A stretch of 32,615 nt of DNA, taken from assembly GCA_902488555.1 (NCBI GenBank), contig CABTWT010000002.1:1-32615 (forward strand). Direction: 5' to 3'. Origin of the DNA: an uncultured Anaerococcus sp. (lineage in GTDB: Bacteria > Bacillota_A > Clostridia > Tissierellales > Peptoniphilaceae). Made by a program: the position numbers and the translations under genes. How positions within the stretch are numbered: position 1 is the first letter of the stretch; every line of letters begins with the position of its first letter. Below the pieces are notes generated by a model. It did not search any database, was not told the origin of the DNA, and saw only the letters and a program-made list of their open reading frames with translations. This document shows positions 15,833-24,054 of the stretch, piece by piece.

Positions 15833-16792
15833 ATGGATAAACAAACATTCGAATCTTCTTCTAAATCAAATATCAAAGAACAAGGCCAAGAAGCAAACAA
15901 TAGTAAAGCTAAATCAGAAGATGTTGAACAAGGAACAAACTCTTCTGAAAGCAATGAAGGCTATGGACTAGGATATGATGATAGAGATGATTCTAAACCA
16001 GTGCATACACTAGATCGTAAAAATAAGTATTCTGATTTAGAAACTGCTATTTTAGTAAAAGATCTAGACTTATATTATGGTGATTTCCAAGCCCTAAAGG
16101 GTGTCAATATGGATATCAAAAAAGGCCAAGTAACAGCATTTATAGGACCATCAGGATGTGGTAAATCAACAACCTTAAAATGCTTCAATAGAATGAATGA
16201 CCTAGTTGATTCTTGTAAGATAGACGGTCTTATAAAAATTAATAACCAAGATATATATCAATCAAATGTCAATGTGGTAGAATTACGTCGTAAGGTAGGA
16301 ATGGTATTCCAAAGTCCAAACCCATTTTCAAAATCAGTTTACGACAATCTAACCTATGGACCAAAAATTGGGGGCATAAAAGATAAGGATACCCTCGATG
16401 AAATAGTAGAAACTTCACTAAAACAAGCTTCTATTTGGGATGAAGTAAAAGATAAGCTAGACCAAAATGCTCTTTCTTTTTCTGGTGGTCAACAACAAAG
16501 GATTTGTATAGCAAGAACCCTTTCTGTAAAACCAGAAATCATCCTAATGGACGAACCGACAAGTGCACTTGACCCAATTTCTACAGCAGCAATTGAAGAC
16601 TTGATGGAAGTTTTAAAAGAGAAGTATACAATAGTAATAGTAACACACAACATGCAACAAGCTGCTCGTATCTCAGATCAAACAGCCTTCTTCCTAACAG
16701 GAGAAGTTATAGAAATGGATGAAACAAAGGCTATTTTTGAAGATCCAAGAGATAAGAGAACAGAAGATTACATTACAGGAAGGTTTGGTTAA
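15833..16792 (+). CDS. pstB: Phosphate ABC transporter ATPase PstB with long N-terminal extension
   Basis: This ATPase subunit powers phosphate import. The conserved PstB domain occupies residues 72-319: Walker [10 protein letters not shown] (105-113), the PstB-type LKCFNRMND after it, signature [16 protein letters not shown], Walker [14 protein letters not shown] and the switch histidine in [11 protein letters not shown]. The protein is 319 aa, against about 250 usual, because of about 70 extra N-terminal residues rich in Ser, Asn, Glu and Lys with no domain I recognise. The extension is probably translated: TAGGAG stands 7 bases before this ATG, and no in-frame ATG with SD occurs near residue 70. 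It lies between pstA and phoU with 5-12 base gaps. Confidence 0.96.
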   Translation: MDKQTFESSSKSNIKEQGQEANNSKAKSEDVEQGTNSSESNEGYGLGYDDRDDSKPVHTLDRKNKYSDLETAILVKDLDLYYGDFQALKGVNMDIKKGQVTAFIGPSGCGKSTTLKCFNRMNDLVDSCKIDGLIKINNQDIYQSNVNVVELRRKVGMVFQSPNPFSKSVYDNLTYGPKIGGIKDKDTLDEIVETSLKQASIWDEVKDKLDQNALSFSGGQQQRICIARTLSVKPEIILMDEPTSALDPISTAAIEDLMEVLKEKYTIVIVTHNMQQAARISDQTAFFLTGEVIEMDETKAIFEDPRDKRTEDYITGRFG

Positions 16793-16797
16793 TCAGT

Positions 16798-17415
16798 ATG
16801 AGAACTAGATATAGACAAGATCTAGATTCTGTTAGATTAATGGCAAATGAGTTAATGGAACTAGTTATCCTTTGCTACGATAAAATTGATTTATACTTAG
16901 AAAACCAAAATAAAAAAAATCTTGAAGAAGTCGTTGAATTAAACGATGATATCAGAAGAAATGCAGCTGATATAGAAAGATTTTGCTTTGAGCTACTGGC
17001 TTTGCAACAGCCAGTAGCCAGAGACCTTAGATTTTTGCAAATGAGTATAAAACTTGCAAGTACCTATAAAAGGATTTCCAGCCACCTAGCCCAAGCTGCT
17101 ATGATTTTATTAGAATATAGCCTAACAGATGAAGAAAATGATTTTGTAAAAAGATTTATTGCAAATGAAAGACAAATGGCTAAAAATAGTATCGAAAGTT
17201 TTGTAAACAACGACAATGACCTTGGCTTAAAAACTATTGAAGATGATGAAGTAAACAACAGTTTATTTGAAGAGGCAATTTCTTATATAGCTGATCAAAA
17301 CAAGAAAAATGCAATTGGGCCTATGGAATTATCTGAAAAAGTGTTATTATATAAGTACTTTGAACGACTTGGAGATAGATTAGCAAGAGTAGGCGATCTA
17401 GCAACGAGGTTGTAG
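16798..17415 (+). CDS. phoU: Phosphate signalling regulator PhoU
   Basis: PhoU is a cytoplasmic all-helical protein that links Pst transporter state to PhoR and dampens Pho signalling. At 205 aa with two PhoU repeats it is close to the usual size. It shows RQDLDSVRLMANELMELV at the start, the conserved ALQQPVARDLRFLQMSIKLA around residues 62-83, a second three-helix repeat, and KVLLYKYFERLGDRLARVGD at the end, where metal-ligand residues lie in characterised PhoU. It starts 5 bases after pstB and stops 1 base before phoP, so it is translationally coupled. Confidence 0.95.
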   Translation: MRTRYRQDLDSVRLMANELMELVILCYDKIDLYLENQNKKNLEEVVELNDDIRRNAADIERFCFELLALQQPVARDLRFLQMSIKLASTYKRISSHLAQAAMILLEYSLTDEENDFVKRFIANERQMAKNSIESFVNNDNDLGLKTIEDDEVNNSLFEEAISYIADQNKKNAIGPMELSEKVLLYKYFERLGDRLARVGDLATRL

Positions 17416-17416
17416 G

Positions 17417-18076
17417 ATGATTTATGTAGTTGAAGATGACAAGTCTATAAGGAATCTCGTTGATTATGCTCTATCAGAAAAAGGCTATCAAATAAAGACT
17501 TTTGAAGACGGTTTAGATATTGTAGAGCTAATTAAAAAAGAAGGTGGAGAGCTCTTAATCCTAGACATCATGCTACCAGGCAAAGATGGTATAGAAATTC
17601 TTGAAGAAATCCGAGAATTCTCTGATATACCTATTATCCTTCTTACAGCAAGAACGGATGAATTCGACAAGGTATTGGGTCTTGAGTCGGGAGCCGATGA
17701 TTATATTACAAAACCTTTTTCCATCCTTGAGCTCATTTCAAGGGTCAAGGCAATTTTGAGAAGATCTAGCAAAAAAGATAATGATCATGTAAACTACGAT
17801 AATATTACAGTCAACACTAGAAAAAGAACTGTAAAAGTTGATGGCAAACCTATAGATTTGACCTTCAAAGAGTTTGAAATGCTATTATTATTTATGAATA
17901 ATATGGGCAATGTCATTACTCGTGAAGACTTCTTACTAAAGATTTGGGGTTACGATTATGAGGGGGAAACTCGTACAGTGGATGTACATATAGCTTCTCT
18001 TAGAAACAAGCTCCTAGAAGGGGGCAAGCATATAAAAACAGTTCGAAATCTAGGATACAAATTTGGAGACATATGA
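17417..18076 (+). CDS. phoP: Response regulator PhoP/PhoB, OmpR family
   Basis: This DNA-binding response regulator has 219 aa. The receiver domain (1-115) has the acidic pair EDD (6-8), phospho-acceptor D50 in LLILDIMLPGKDG, Thr in ILLTART and Lys in YITKPF. The OmpR-type winged helix (about 125-219) has LTFKEFEMLLLF, ITREDFLLKIWGYDY and TRTVDVHIASLRNKL. Position inside a pst operon next to phoU and a PhoR-like kinase makes phosphate control the likely role, and the Pho box upstream of pstS is its likely target. GAGG lies 8 bases before the ATG. The kinase gene overlaps by 4 bases (ATGA). Confidence 0.93.
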   Translation: MIYVVEDDKSIRNLVDYALSEKGYQIKTFEDGLDIVELIKKEGGELLILDIMLPGKDGIEILEEIREFSDIPIILLTARTDEFDKVLGLESGADDYITKPFSILELISRVKAILRRSSKKDNDHVNYDNITVNTRKRTVKVDGKPIDLTFKEFEMLLLFMNNMGNVITREDFLLKIWGYDYEGETRTVDVHIASLRNKLLEGGKHIKTVRNLGYKFGDI

Positions 18077-19722
18077 AAAATCTTGCATTAAAAAAGATGA
18101 AAAGTCTAGCCTTGGTCCTTATACTGGCTAGCTTTTTAATCAGCAATTTTTTTTCCATAAAAAACAAGAGGGATGCTCAAAGTAATTTTTACGAAAATGC
18201 TTTGAGCTTTCTTTTACTTAAGGAAAATGATGCTGACTTTTTGCATACATTAGAACAATTTAATAATACACACTCTCAGACATCTGTAGTGTTTGTAGAT
18301 AGCAATAATGATATTTACTACAATCCTAGCAATTTAAATGCAGGTAGGATTAAATCCAAGGCCAAACTTTCAAAGACTCCCACAAATATCATAAAGGTTT
18401 ATGATGGACTCTTGGGCTATAGGTTAAGTTTTGTGTCAAATACTGATAAGCTTCTCGCCTTAAGTACCAGAAATAATATTAGTTATTATTTGTCATTTCC
18501 CTTACTTGTTGGCCACTTATTTTTAGTTCTAATAACTTATTTATATATTAATAAAAAAGAGGCTAAGAATATTGATTCTTATACATCTAGGCTTAAGATA
18601 AAATATGTAGACCATCTACTAAAAAGTAAGGACTATGAAGAGTTTTCTAATATATTACTTGCTTATAATGATAGAATTGATAGGCTAGAAGATGAGAACT
18701 ACATTCTTTCATCAAAGCTTAAGGAGTTTACATCTATTACTTCAAATATGAAGGAAGGTTTTATATTATTTGATGGCTTGGGCAATGTCGAGCTAATTAA
18801 CGATTCTGCAAAAACCTACCTAGGGGTAGATAATACTGTAAAGATTACAAATCTAATAGACGACAGGGAGTATAGTCTGGCTCTTAGGGAAGCTTCAATA
18901 TTAAAACGCAGTAAAGATGTGGATATAAACTTAAATGGCTACAATTTGCGTATATTTATAGATCCGCTTTCAACTTATTCCAAAAAAGCCTTCGCTATGA
19001 TAATAATAGACAATACTGAGGAAAAAAGAGCTGAACAGATGAGAAGGGAATTTTCAGCTAATGTAACTCATGAGCTAAAAAGTCCTCTAACGTCTATAAA
19101 TGGCTATGCAGAGCTAATTGCTACAGGTATAGCAAAAGAAAATGACATCAAAAAATTCGGTCAAATTATCTACAAAGAAGGCAATAGACTACTTGAAATA
19201 ATTGATGATATTCTTAAAATTTCAAGACTTGATGAGCAAAACTTTGAGAGATCTTTTGAGGAAGTTGATATTTACGATGTTGTATCAGAAACAGTAGAAA
19301 AATATGACCGTATAGCTTGTGGTAAAGATTTGACTGTGACAAATAAGGTCAAACCATATAAAATTTATACTTCTAAATCTTTGTTTTATGATTTAGTTTC
19401 AAATCTTTTTGATAATGCCATAAAGTACAACAAGGTATCTGGTAGCATCACAGTGGATTACGACCTAGGAGATAATTCTTATTTTCTGATAATTGAGGAT
19501 AATGGTATAGGCATGAGCCAAGCTGATCAAAAGAGAGTTTTTGAGAGGTTTTATGTGGTGGATAAGTCTAGGAAAAGAAATAAAAAATCAACCGGACTTG
19601 GCTTATCTATAGTAAAACATATTTGTTCATATTTATCTTATGACATCAAAGTGGAATCCAAGATTAACGAAGGAAGTAAGTTTATTATAGAGATACCCCT
19701 AGAACTTGATAGGGAAATATAG
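18073..19722 (+). CDS. phoR: Sensor histidine kinase PhoR
   Basis: This membrane sensor of phosphate starvation has 549 aa. TM1 is at about 9-28, an extracytoplasmic domain of about 110 residues follows (30-138), then TM2 (about 139-159), a HAMP-like/coiled linker, a PAS domain (about 220-315), and HisKA with the phospho-acceptor His333 in FSANVTHELKSPLTSI. The HATPase domain shows the N box LVSNLFDNAIKYN, G1 IEDNGIGM and G2 STGLGLSIVKH. Layout and operon position match PhoR/PnpS kinases. The start overlaps phoP by 4 bases. In related systems PhoU and the Pst complex restrain this kinase. Confidence 0.94.
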   Translation: MKNLALKKMKSLALVLILASFLISNFFSIKNKRDAQSNFYENALSFLLLKENDADFLHTLEQFNNTHSQTSVVFVDSNNDIYYNPSNLNAGRIKSKAKLSKTPTNIIKVYDGLLGYRLSFVSNTDKLLALSTRNNISYYLSFPLLVGHLFLVLITYLYINKKEAKNIDSYTSRLKIKYVDHLLKSKDYEEFSNILLAYNDRIDRLEDENYILSSKLKEFTSITSNMKEGFILFDGLGNVELINDSAKTYLGVDNTVKITNLIDDREYSLALREASILKRSKDVDINLNGYNLRIFIDPLSTYSKKAFAMIIIDNTEEKRAEQMRREFSANVTHELKSPLTSINGYAELIATGIAKENDIKKFGQIIYKEGNRLLEIIDDILKISRLDEQNFERSFEEVDIYDVVSETVEKYDRIACGKDLTVTNKVKPYKIYTSKSLFYDLVSNLFDNAIKYNKVSGSITVDYDLGDNSYFLIIEDNGIGMSQADQKRVFERFYVVDKSRKRNKKSTGLGLSIVKHICSYLSYDIKVESKINEGSKFIIEIPLELDREI

Positions 19723-19764
19723 CTTATAGATGATGATAAATTTTTATCATTGCCTGTAAGCTAT
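19719..19764. terminator. Large hairpin at the end of the pst-pho operon
   Basis: The outer arm ATAGCTTA (19719-19726) pairs with TAAGCTAT (19757-19764), and the inner ATGATAAA (19733-19740) pairs with TTTATCAT (19743-19750). The structure overlaps the phoR stop. The T-run after it is poor, so it may be an attenuator, mRNA-end stabiliser or operator rather than a classic terminator. It covers the -35 of the next promoter. Confidence 0.5.
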
Positions 19765-19778
19765 TTATCTGTTACAAT
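19750..19778 (+). promoter_or_regulatory. Promoter of the hydrogenase-ABC operon
   Basis: TTGCCT (19750-19755) and TACAAT (19773-19778) are 17 bp apart, 31 bases upstream of the first gene. The hexamer match is moderate. Confidence 0.55.
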
Positions 19779-19809
19779 TTATATAGAGATTGAGAGATAG
19801 GAGACAAAT

Positions 19810-20106
19810 ATGAAAGTTACAATTTGTTCATGTGCAAGGTGCACAGCTGCCGGAAACGAGTTCCTATATGATTATGCAAATCTAATCAAAAAAGACTTAG
19901 AAGTTGCCTATGATATAGAAAACTTAGGTCCATTACCAGAACTTGAAGTAGTTTACGAAAATATCATGAATGAGGCTGATAAACCAGAAAAATCAGCACC
20001 ATTTGCAAAGATAGATGACAAATATTTCAAAAATGCTAAGCCTGAAGTATTGATGGAATACATTTTTGATCAATTTCATCCAAGAAAACGTGGAGAGAAT
20101 AGATGA
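19810..20106 (+). CDS. Small Cys-rich protein, possible degenerate thioredoxin-like [2Fe-2S] partner of the hydrogenase
   Basis: This 98-aa protein starts VTICSCARCTAAG, with Cys at 6, 8 and 11. The C-x4-C spacing (6 and 11) and following Gly recall the first half of the NuoE-like thioredoxin-fold [2Fe-2S] domain. The second pair of cysteines expected in that fold is absent, as no other Cys occurs. The rest is acidic and helical with a basic end (HPRKRGENR). An ATAGGAG SD lies about 7 bases before the ATG, and the stop overlaps the next start (ATGA), implying tight coupling with the hydrogenase. I infer a role as electron-transfer partner or assembly factor; the exact family is not certain. 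Confidence 0.7.
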   Translation: MKVTICSCARCTAAGNEFLYDYANLIKKDLEVAYDIENLGPLPELEVVYENIMNEADKPEKSAPFAKIDDKYFKNAKPEVLMEYIFDQFHPRKRGENR

Positions 20107-21644
20107 AAGAATCTTACATAGATATATTACATATCAGAAGAATGGCTTTTGAGCATATTGCAAAGATAGCATATGAAAACAGGCCAATTACAGACATAGG
20201 CCTTGAAGTTTATGACATATTGCCTGGTGAATCAGCCACATATAGGGAAAATATCTTCCGTGAAAGAGCTGTAATGGGTGAGAGACTTCGTATGGGTATA
20301 GGTCTAGATGCAAGAACTGCTGATAAGACTGATGCTATTACAGAAGGCCTAGATCAAATGGATGTAAAAGAGAGAATATACCATCCACCTTTAGTAAGCG
20401 TAATAAAGATAGCCTGTGAGGCTTGTCCAGAAAATAAGGTTACTGTTACAGACCAATGTAAGGCATGTATTGGCCACCCTTGTGTTAATGTTTGCCCAAA
20501 AAACGCTATAACATTTACATCAGAAGGTTCAATCATAGACCAAGATAAGTGTATAAAATGTGGTAAATGTGTTAGCGCTTGTCCATATAATGCCATCAAC
20601 CACCAAAAACGCCCATGTGCTGAAAGCTGTGGAGTTAAGGCTATACATTCTGATGAGCTTGGCAGAGCACAAATAGACTCAGATAAGTGTGTTGCTTGTG
20701 GTAGATGTATTTCCACTTGTCCATTTGGTGCTATATCTGATAAGTCAGAAATCTACCAGCTTATCAAAGCCATCCAAGCAGACAAAAAAGTATATGCTAT
20801 ACTTGCGCCATCATTTGTAGGCCAATTTGGTCCAAATGTTAGCCCAAAACAGATTAGAGAAGCTATCAAAGAGCTTGGATTTACAGATGCAATAGAAGTA
20901 GGGCTTGGTGCTGACCTAACAACTATGAATGAGGCTCACGAATACCTTGAAAAAGTTCCTACAGGAGAATTTCCATTTATGGGAACCAGCTGCTGTTTCT
21001 CATGGAAGATGATGGTTAGAAACCAATTCCCAGAAATCAATGATTATATTTCTGAATCATCAACACCTATGATCTATACAGGTTTACAAATGAAAAAACG
21101 CGACCCAGATTGCAAGGTTGTATTTGTTGGCCCATGTATATCCAAAAAGCTAGAAGCCTTGGAAGAAGAAGTAGCCGAAGTTATTGACTTTGTAATAACT
21201 TTTGAGGAACTTTTAGGAATGTTCCTAGCTAAGGGAGTAGAACCATCAGAAATTGTAGTAGAAGATGAGATGATGGACGCATCAGAAACTGGTAGAAACT
21301 ACGCTGTAAAAGGTGGAGTAGCAGAAGCAGTAGTAAAACGTGCAAAAGAAATCCAGCCTGGTATTGATGTTGATGTAGAAGCCGCAGATGGTTTGTCAAA
21401 TTGTGTCAAACTAGCTCAACTAGCAAAACTAGGCAAGATGGATGGCAAATTAATAGAAGGTATGGCGTGCTTCGGAGGATGTGTTGGAGGACCTGGAACT
21501 GTAGTTGCTGATACTAAGACAGGCAAGGCTGTTCGTGCCTTTGCCAAGGAATCTATCTACAGATCCCCAGCAGATAACGACAACATCCCAACAGAAGACA
21601 GACCAGATGATGAAAAGTTAAAAGTTAGCGAAGATAAGGAATAA
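20103..21644 (+). CDS. [FeFe] hydrogenase, group B-like (monomeric, ferredoxin-type N-domain)
   Basis: This soluble 513-aa iron-sulfur enzyme is expected to interconvert protons and H2. N-terminal cluster motifs are C119-x2-C-x4-C-x3-C, C150-IKCGKCVSAC160 and C196-VACGRCISTC206, giving two to three [4Fe-4S] sites. The H-cluster domain shows L1 TSCCFSW (C297, C298), L2 VGPCISKK (C345) and L3 GMACFGGCVGGPG (C456, C460). All four cluster cysteines and the proton-relay Cys are present. L1 has Phe where group A has Pro, and L2 has Gly-Pro instead of Met-Pro, which points to the B1-type branch. HydE, HydF and HydG maturases are not in the window. It sits between the small Cys-rich protein gene and an ABC importer. 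Confidence 0.92.
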   Translation: MKESYIDILHIRRMAFEHIAKIAYENRPITDIGLEVYDILPGESATYRENIFRERAVMGERLRMGIGLDARTADKTDAITEGLDQMDVKERIYHPPLVSVIKIACEACPENKVTVTDQCKACIGHPCVNVCPKNAITFTSEGSIIDQDKCIKCGKCVSACPYNAINHQKRPCAESCGVKAIHSDELGRAQIDSDKCVACGRCISTCPFGAISDKSEIYQLIKAIQADKKVYAILAPSFVGQFGPNVSPKQIREAIKELGFTDAIEVGLGADLTTMNEAHEYLEKVPTGEFPFMGTSCCFSWKMMVRNQFPEINDYISESSTPMIYTGLQMKKRDPDCKVVFVGPCISKKLEALEEEVAEVIDFVITFEELLGMFLAKGVEPSEIVVEDEMMDASETGRNYAVKGGVAEAVVKRAKEIQPGIDVDVEAADGLSNCVKLAQLAKLGKMDGKLIEGMACFGGCVGGPGTVVADTKTGKAVRAFAKESIYRSPADNDNIPTEDRPDDEKLKVSEDKE

Positions 21645-21646
21645 GA

Positions 21647-22720
21647 ATGAAAATAAAGAATAAGTCACTAGTCCTCCTACTAGCCTTGGCTCTAGTAGGA
21701 TGTATAAACCAAGGCCAAACAAATAATGAAAATACCGAAATCGAACAAAAAGAAGATACTTCTTCAAAAACTGAAGATTCTGAAGAAATAAAAGAAGAAA
21801 AAGTAGAAGATGATAATCAAGAAGATGCTAAGCATTACGATGTAAATCTTTCTATGCTAGCTGGACCAACTAGTGTTGGCGCCATAAACATGGTAGAAGA
21901 ATCAAAAAATGGCGAATCAAACTTTACCATAAACGAAAGTGTGGATGGAGCTCCAGATGCCCTTGTACCAAAATTAGTATCTGGTGAAGCTGATCTTGCC
22001 ATCATACCAGCAAATCTAGCTGCTACTTTGTATAACAAGACAGAAGGCAAAGTAAAAGTCCTTGCTACAAATTCCCTAGGAGTATTGTACGTAGTTACAA
22101 AGGGAGATGTAGAAATAAACTCTATAGAAGATTTAGCAAATTATGGAGAAGAAATCCTAGCATCAGGCAAGGGAGCAACTCCAGAGATTGCAATAAATAA
22201 AATCTTGGAGGAAAACGGCTATAGTTCTGAGGATTTAAATATCAACTACCTTGCCCAAGCCAATGAAGCAGCTCAAAAGCTAATTGCAGGTGAGGCCAAA
22301 GTTGCAATTCTTCCAGAACCAATGGTATCAAGTGTCCTAATAAAAGCAAAAGATGCCAAAGTTGCCATCGACCTAAACGAGCTTTATGAAAAAGCAGCAG
22401 GATATCCACTAATTTCTTCAGTTCTAGTAGGAAGAAGTGAATACTTAGATACGATAGATGTAGAAAAACTTCTAGAAACATTTAAAGATTCAATCGAAAA
22501 GGCAAAGGCTAATCCAGAAGAAACTGCAGCCTTGCTTGAAAAATACGATATAATGCCAGCTCCTGTTGCAAAAAAAGCAATTCCAAATCTTGCTTTGGAA
22601 TATAAAGATGGTGATAAGCTAAAAGAAATGATGGCAAAACACCTAGAAGATTTGAACAATACTAATCCACAATTAATAGGCGGATCTATACCAGAAGATG
22701 ATTTCTACTTTACAAAATAA
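21647..22720 (+). CDS. ABC transporter substrate-binding lipoprotein, NitT/TauT (SsuA-like) type
   Basis: This extracytoplasmic solute receptor has 357 aa. A signal peptide ends in lipobox ALVGC (Cys19). An acidic Glu/Lys/Ser-rich linker (about 20-62) resembles that of PstS. A type II binding-protein fold follows: SMLAGPTSVGAINMVEE, GAPDALVPKLVSGEADLAIIPANLAA, SLGVLYVVTKGD, IAGEAKVAILPEPMVS and SSVLVGRSEY. This pattern fits the NMT1/SsuA/TauA superfamily (nitrate, sulfonate, taurine, pyrimidine precursors), but the ligand is not determinable. It starts 2 bases after the hydrogenase stop and overlaps the permease gene by 23 bases. Confidence 0.9.
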   Translation: MKIKNKSLVLLLALALVGCINQGQTNNENTEIEQKEDTSSKTEDSEEIKEEKVEDDNQEDAKHYDVNLSMLAGPTSVGAINMVEESKNGESNFTINESVDGAPDALVPKLVSGEADLAIIPANLAATLYNKTEGKVKVLATNSLGVLYVVTKGDVEINSIEDLANYGEEILASGKGATPEIAINKILEENGYSSEDLNINYLAQANEAAQKLIAGEAKVAILPEPMVSSVLIKAKDAKVAIDLNELYEKAAGYPLISSVLVGRSEYLDTIDVEKLLETFKDSIEKAKANPEETAALLEKYDIMPAPVAKKAIPNLALEYKDGDKLKEMMAKHLEDLNNTNPQLIGGSIPEDDFYFTK

Positions 22721-23441
22721 GAAAAGAAAAATAATAATTGACCTTGTTTGGCTAGTAATTTGGCAAATAATGGCAAGTTTGATAGGAGAGGAGATACTAT
22801 TGCCGTCTCCTTTTCTTGTATTACAAAGATTTTTTGAACTTGTTGTGACTAAAGAATTTTATATCACACTGTTCTCATCCTTTGGCAAAATATTTATAGG
22901 CTTTGTACTTTCCATTGTTTTTGGACTGATACTGGCTTATATCTCCTACAAATATGATTTGTTTTACGAGTTTATCAATCCCATTATAGTAATATTTAGG
23001 TCAATACCATTGGCAAGCCTTGTAATATTCTTTCTTTTTTGGATAAATACTAAGAATCTTTCTATCCTTGTTTCATTTATCATGGCTATGCCGATTATAT
23101 ACACAAATACCTATGTAGGTCTAAAATCAATTGATAAAAAGCTTTTACAAATGGCTAGTATATATGAAGTTAATAAATTAGATAAGTTAAAATATATATA
23201 CCTTATCAAGGCCAGGGCCTTTATAAAATCAAGTATTATTTCTGTATCGGGCCTTGTGCTAAAGGCAGGTATTGCAGGAGAAGTAATAGGACTTCCTGAT
23301 AATTCAATAGGTAAAAATCTTTATAATACAAAAATATACCTGGATATGCCATCACTTCTTGCGTGGACTTTGGCCATACTAATTTTATCCTTTATATTTG
23401 AATACACCCTTAGGAAGATTTTGGAGGAAGATGATGATTAG
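22698..23441 (+). CDS. ABC transporter permease, NitT/TauT (SsuC-like) type
   Basis: This 247-aa integral membrane protein has about six helices. Segments match the family: EILLPSPFLVLQRFFELV near the N-terminus, FRSIPLASLVIFFLFW mid-chain, and the coupling loop KLLQMASIYEVNKLDKLKYI then GLVLKAGIAGEVIGLP. The start lies 23 bases inside the receptor gene with little SD, so it probably depends on translational coupling. The ATPase gene overlaps its end. It forms the importer channel with the receptor and ATPase encoded on either side. Confidence 0.9.
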   Translation: MISTLQNKKRKIIIDLVWLVIWQIMASLIGEEILLPSPFLVLQRFFELVVTKEFYITLFSSFGKIFIGFVLSIVFGLILAYISYKYDLFYEFINPIIVIFRSIPLASLVIFFLFWINTKNLSILVSFIMAMPIIYTNTYVGLKSIDKKLLQMASIYEVNKLDKLKYIYLIKARAFIKSSIISVSGLVLKAGIAGEVIGLPDNSIGKNLYNTKIYLDMPSLLAWTLAILILSFIFEYTLRKILEEDDD

Positions 23442-23994
23442 ATTTGAAAATGTGACGAAGTCCTTTGATCACAAGATCATAGATGATTTGTCTTTTGAAA
23501 TAAAAAATGGAGAGCCTTTTGCCATATTTGGTAGGTCTGGCATAGGTAAAACTACATTGATCAATCTAATCTTGGGCTTAGAAAAAGCAGATTCGGGGAG
23601 TATTTATAAGGATTTTTCGAAAGTCTCAGTAATATTTCAAGAAGATAGGCTGATTGATGAGATTTCGGCCTTTGATAATTTGAAAATTGTAAAAGATGAT
23701 CAGAAATTAATCAAGGAAACTTTGAAAAATCTTAATATAGACGATATCAGTATTCCAATACACAAATTTTCTGGAGGCATGAAAAGGCGAGTTGCCATTG
23801 CAAGGGCGCTTATCTTTGATGGTGATATTTTGATAATGGATGAGCCCTTTGCTGGTATTGATGATGAGAATAAGAATATTGCCATAGATCTTATCAAGGA
23901 GAAATTTGCCGAAAAAACCATTATCTTGGTTTCTCATAATAAGGATGATATGGCAAAATTTGATATTCCTTTGGGAAATGTCCTTTATTTATAA
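23434..23994 (+). CDS. ABC transporter ATP-binding protein, NitT/TauT type (compact)
   Basis: This ATPase subunit of the importer has 186 aa, short for the family (about 240-260). All catalytic motifs are present: Walker A GRSGIGKTT, Q-loop VIFQEDRLI, signature KFSGGMKRRVAIARAL, Walker B ILIMDEPFAGID and switch His in LVSHNKDD. The C-terminal tail common in SsuB/TauB is missing. GGAGG at 23423-23427 favours ATG 23434 (or 23431) over the further upstream in-frame ATG at 23398, which lacks an SD and lies deep in the permease gene. The chosen start overlaps the permease stop by 8 bases. Confidence 0.9.
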   Translation: MIRFENVTKSFDHKIIDDLSFEIKNGEPFAIFGRSGIGKTTLINLILGLEKADSGSIYKDFSKVSVIFQEDRLIDEISAFDNLKIVKDDQKLIKETLKNLNIDDISIPIHKFSGGMKRRVAIARALIFDGDILIMDEPFAGIDDENKNIAIDLIKEKFAEKTIILVSHNKDDMAKFDIPLGNVLYL

Positions 23995-23995
23995 C

Positions 23996-24024
23996 TTGTA
24001 AATAAAAATGAATATAGATATAAT
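23996..24024 (+). promoter_or_regulatory. SigA-type promoter for murJ
   Basis: TTGTAA (23996-24001) and consensus TATAAT (24019-24024) with a 17-bp spacer, 30 bases before the murJ start. Confidence 0.75.
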
Positions 24025-24054
24025 ATTAAGACGATACTTATAAGTGAGGTAATT

